From Geoglobus acetivorans (GTDB lineage: Archaea > Halobacteriota > Archaeoglobi > Archaeoglobales > Archaeoglobaceae): 64,000 nucleotides of DNA. Position 1 is the first letter of the stretch; each line of letters opens with the position of its first letter. The DNA lies in contig NZ_CP087714.1 in assembly GCF_039641995.1 (NCBI RefSeq), positions 124,001-188,000 on the forward strand. Reading direction: 5' to 3'. The notes under the pieces are model-generated. The model worked only from the letters and a program-made list of their open reading frames with translations, was not told the origin of the DNA and did not search any database. Made by a program: the position numbers and the translations under genes. Below are positions 61,706 to 64,000 of this stretch, in pieces.

Positions 61706-62392
61706 GTGAAAATTCTTTCCACCGGAATAACACTGCTGGATAAAAGACTTGGTGGAGGCGTCCCAGCTGGCTCTATGGTCTGCGTTTATGCAAACCCCAT
61801 AAGCATGCCTGAAGCCTTTCTTTATCAGTTTGCAAGCAGCACAGTTTCGTATTACTTCACAACATCAAGATTACCCAAGTTCATACTTGAGGATATGGAA
61901 AGTCTGGCTCTTGAAGTCAGAAATGTGAATTTTATTGACGTTTACAGCCGTTACTATCTCTCCGATACAGGAGGATTTATCGTCGAGGACCAGTACAGAG
62001 ACAGGGACATTTTTGATTTCATTGATGAAAAGCTGTCGTCGATCGATACTGACGAATGTGCCATAATCTTCGACAACCTATCTTTTTTCCTCAACCTTCA
62101 CGTACCTCCGGGATTAAAGGAGTGGCTTGTGAACAAAATCTACCATACGACGAAGAACCTCAATGCTGTGGCGTACTGCTACATGATAAAGGGCAGCCAT
62201 CCGAAGGAGATAGAGAACATGGTGATAAATCTCTCTGACGTGGTTTTTGACATCGACTCGGAAAAGGCCGGGGACAAGATGGTCAACAGGCTTGGGATTC
62301 CGAAGATGAGAAAGATGAAGCCGATAGACGAGACGTTCAGATACTACATCAGCGAGGGAGTGCAGATAGACACCTCCAAGGACATTGCATGA
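61706..62392 (+). CDS. KaiC/RecA-like ATPase homologue with degenerate Walker A (HTR-like)
   Basis: 228 residues from a GTG. The start KILSTGITLLDKRLGGGVPA is the usual RecA/KaiC opening, but the next segment reads GSMVCVYANPISMPE, so the expected GxxGxGK[ST] phosphate loop is missing. CAIIFDNLSFFLNL occupies the Walker B position, with Asp but no catalytic Glu. It probably cannot hydrolyse ATP and may act as a regulatory or scaffold protein. Such HTR-like proteins are common in euryarchaea with unknown roles. It stands between pantoate kinase and a double-ACT protein. Confidence 0.75.
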   Translation: MKILSTGITLLDKRLGGGVPAGSMVCVYANPISMPEAFLYQFASSTVSYYFTTSRLPKFILEDMESLALEVRNVNFIDVYSRYYLSDTGGFIVEDQYRDRDIFDFIDEKLSSIDTDECAIIFDNLSFFLNLHVPPGLKEWLVNKIYHTTKNLNAVAYCYMIKGSHPKEIENMVINLSDVVFDIDSEKAGDKMVNRLGIPKMRKMKPIDETFRYYISEGVQIDTSKDIA

Positions 62393-62426
62393 CAAAGCTT
62401 TTATTTTTCTCCGCATATCCCCTTTC

Positions 62427-62855
62427 ATGAGGGAGGAGAGGGTAATAAAACAGCTCTCAGTTTTTGCAGAAAATAAGCCCGGAAAGCTCGCAACAATAAC
62501 CGGGAAGCTTTTTCAGAATAACGTTAACATAAGGGCCTTCACAATCGCCGAAGCGGGAGACTTCGGGATCATCAGAATGGTGGTGGATAACACGGATCTC
62601 GCTTATCAGGTGTTAAGGGAAGCTGGATTCACCGTTTCGCTGACGGAGGTTCTTGCGGTGGAGGTGGCGGATGAGCCGGGAAGTCTTTACAAGATAGCTA
62701 AGGTGCTTGGGGATGCGGGTGTCAACATAGAATACGTTTACGCTTTCACGTCAGAAAAGCACAGGGCGCTGATAATCCTGAGGGTGGACGACATCGAAAA
62801 CGCTATAAAGGTTCTGGAGCGTGAAGGGGTGCTCTTTAAAGGTGAGATTGATTAA
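62427..62855 (+). CDS. Double-ACT-domain regulatory protein
   Basis: 142 residues from the ATG at 62427; the frame opens 14 codons earlier but similarity starts at MREERVIKQLSVFAENKPGK. Two ACT domains (about 5-68 and 73-140) each start with an ENKPGKL or ADEPGSL turn. Stand-alone ACT pairs bind amino acids or regulate partner enzymes. The closest known type is an acetolactate-synthase-like or archaeal amino-acid-binding protein. A TTTTATTTTTC about 30 nt upstream suggests a leaderless message. Confidence 0.85.
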   Translation: MREERVIKQLSVFAENKPGKLATITGKLFQNNVNIRAFTIAEAGDFGIIRMVVDNTDLAYQVLREAGFTVSLTEVLAVEVADEPGSLYKIAKVLGDAGVNIEYVYAFTSEKHRALIILRVDDIENAIKVLEREGVLFKGEID

Positions 62856-62867
62856 TTTCACTTTTCG

Positions 62868-62903
62868 TTAAGTTTATAAATACATATAAATCATGACAGT
62901 TGA
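62868..62903 (+). promoter_or_regulatory. Promoter of the terminal flavoprotein gene
   Basis: TTTATAAATA at 62873-62882 lies 22-31 nt before the ATG at 62904, with no Shine-Dalgarno, so the transcript is probably leaderless. A short frame ATGACAGTTGAATGA starting at 62893 ends across this ATG and is unlikely to be translated. Confidence 0.55.
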
Positions 62904-64000
62904 ATGATTCCCGAAGAAGATGTAAAGGTTGCGATTATTGGCGGTGGAGCCGGAGGAATGGCTGCGGCCTCGAGAATTAAGAGATTGAGGCCGGACTGGA
63001 GAGTGGACGTTTTTGAAAAAACATCCTACGTGAGTCACGCTCCGTGTGGGATACCCTTTTACCTGTCGGGAATGGTTGAGTCTATTTCGGAACTATGCGC
63101 CTACGATGTGAACTTCTTCAGGGAAAAAAGAGGAATTAATGTGCACCTCAATTCAGAAGTTGTTAAGGTGGAGGACGGCAGAGTAGAGGTCCTTGAAAGG
63201 GGAAAAGTACAGGAATATGAGTGGGACCGGCTTGTTTTTGCAACTGGGGCAAAGGCAAAAAGACTGAATGTCAGGTGCATGGAGCTTGATGGAGTTCTCT
63301 GTGTGAGTGGCATAGAAAGGGCGCCGATCATAAGGGAAATAGCGTCGAAGTACGATAACATCGTGATAATCGGAAGCGGATACATAGGCGTTGAGGTGGC
63401 AGATGCTCTCTCGAGGAAGAAACGAATTACGGTGATAGAGCAGGAATCACATCCAATGCCGGGCTACGATCATGAGATTTCTGACATACTATTGGGTGAG
63501 ATGCGTCAGAGGGTCAACCTGAGACTCGGGGAGAGAGTACTTGAAATCAGTGGGAGCGGGAGAGTCGAAAAGGTGGTTACCAGCGCAGATGAATACCGGG
63601 CAGACCTCGTCATACTCGCAATAGGTGTCGAACCCAATGTAAAGCTCGCTCTGGAGTATGGCATCGAAATGGGACAGAGCGGAGCGATAAAGACGAACGA
63701 GTACATGGAGACAAGCAAGAATGGCGTTTATGCTGTCGGAGATTGTGCCGAGACGACCAACATCATTACCGGGAAACCGGACTGGATACCTCTGGCAGCT
63801 CCTGCGAACAAAATGGGTTATGTTGCTGGCTCGAATATTGCAGGAATTCGCATGAAGTTTCCGGGAGCCATGAAGAGTCAGATCACGTCATTCTACGACC
63901 TTGAGATAGGGAAAGCTGGTTTGAGTGAAAAGGAGGCTGTAAGACATGGTTATGATGCGGTCTCTGTTACCATCACCACGAGAAGCAGGGCGAAGTATAT
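62904..64000 (+). CDS. CoA-disulfide reductase / NADH oxidase-like flavoprotein (partial, runs off the right edge)
   Basis: The first 365 residues are present. MIPEEDVKVAIIGGGAGGMA gives the FAD loop. YVSHAPCGIPFYLSG holds the single redox Cys (residue 48) of CoA-disulfide reductases and NADH oxidases. VIIGSGYIGVEVADALS is the NAD(P)H site and NGVYAVGDCAETT the second FAD motif. In Archaeoglobales such Nox enzymes reduce oxygen, CoA disulfides or polysulfide. The C-terminal dimerisation domain is cut by the window end. Upstream TATA supports ATG 62904. Confidence 0.9.
   Translation, partial: MIPEEDVKVAIIGGGAGGMAAASRIKRLRPDWRVDVFEKTSYVSHAPCGIPFYLSGMVESISELCAYDVNFFREKRGINVHLNSEVVKVEDGRVEVLERGKVQEYEWDRLVFATGAKAKRLNVRCMELDGVLCVSGIERAPIIREIASKYDNIVIIGSGYIGVEVADALSRKKRITVIEQESHPMPGYDHEISDILLGEMRQRVNLRLGERVLEISGSGRVEKVVTSADEYRADLVILAIGVEPNVKLALEYGIEMGQSGAIKTNEYMETSKNGVYAVGDCAETTNIITGKPDWIPLAAPANKMGYVAGSNIAGIRMKFPGAMKSQITSFYDLEIGKAGLSEKEAVRHGYDAVSVTITTRSRAKY

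Overview
The window is chromosomal DNA of a hyperthermophilic euryarchaeon, almost certainly of the order Archaeoglobales (Archaeoglobus/Geoglobus/Ferroglobus group). Evidence: an archaeal oligosaccharyltransferase (AglB), archaeal-type ThrRS, S3Ae and ABCE1; CofD (coenzyme F420); the archaeal mevalonate complex; pantoate kinase next to CoaBC; myo-inositol-1-phosphate synthase (di-myo-inositol-phosphate solute); an HdrA-MvhD fusion with an eight-cluster polyferredoxin; two tRNAs without encoded CCA; and a CRISPR repeat with the archaeal AUUGAAAG handle. Many genes have a TATA box 22-30 nt before the start codon, so their transcripts look leaderless; genes inside operons use GGAGGTGAT-type ribosome binding sites.

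Layout. 1-10.9 kb: surface-glycan island. A leftward operon holds an alpha/alpha-toroid protein, a PAPS-type sulfotransferase and a polysaccharide deacetylase (cut by the window edge). A rightward set holds an AsnB-type amidotransferase, WecB, WecC, a DUF354 protein and AglB. 10.9-15.9 kb: leftward sulfate-activation operon (ribbon-helix-helix protein, ATP sulfurylase, DHH phosphoesterase, AlkP-superfamily hydrolase, APS kinase, TauE/SafE transporter). Together these two parts look like a complete PAPS cycle serving sulfated glycans. 16-21.2 kb: COG1107 RecJ-like protein, an ABC-2 exporter, an orphan membrane protein, tRNA-Asp. 21.2-27.4 kb: Bat-like regulator, CofD, FAH-family protein, ValRS, TrmB-like regulator, endonuclease IV-like protein. 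27.4-32.2 kb: mevalonate entry operon (HTH regulator, HMG-CoA synthase, thiolase, DUF35) and Ino1. 32.3-35 kb: TsaA-like protein, VapBC, tRNA-Arg, a 41-residue zinc ribbon, an AAA+ ATPase. 35-37.6 kb: RNA-end processing trio ThpR-CCA-MBL.

37.7-38.4 kb: CRISPR array without cas genes, transcribed leftward. 38.9-43.6 kb: ThrRS, a small EMC6-like membrane protein, ABCE1, S3Ae. 44-44.8 kb: two Met/Gly/Tyr-rich exported or membrane proteins behind an elaborate upstream region. 44.9-49.2 kb: DapB, class I fumarase (two subunits), FilR1-like regulator, endonuclease III, HAD phosphatase. 49.2-54.6 kb: leftward oligopeptide ABC transporter operon whose DppD gene is broken by one extra base in a C9 tract. 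54.7-64 kb: SerB with two ACT domains, HdrA-MvhD, polyferredoxin, CoaBC, pantoate kinase, a degenerate KaiC-like ATPase, a double-ACT protein, and a CoA-disulfide-reductase-like flavoprotein running off the right edge.

The most unusual material is (i) the sulfoglycan/PAPS-cycle module, including a candidate pAp phosphatase and a deacetylase-sulfotransferase-toroid operon reminiscent of heparan-sulfate modification; (ii) the Met-rich protein pair with a hairpin over its ribosome binding site and 30-bp-phased direct repeats; (iii) the HdrA-MvhD/polyferredoxin pair; (iv) the homopolymer frameshift in dppD; and (v) a 65-nt near-identical intragenic repeat in ABCE1. All family assignments come from reading motifs by eye; no database search was run.
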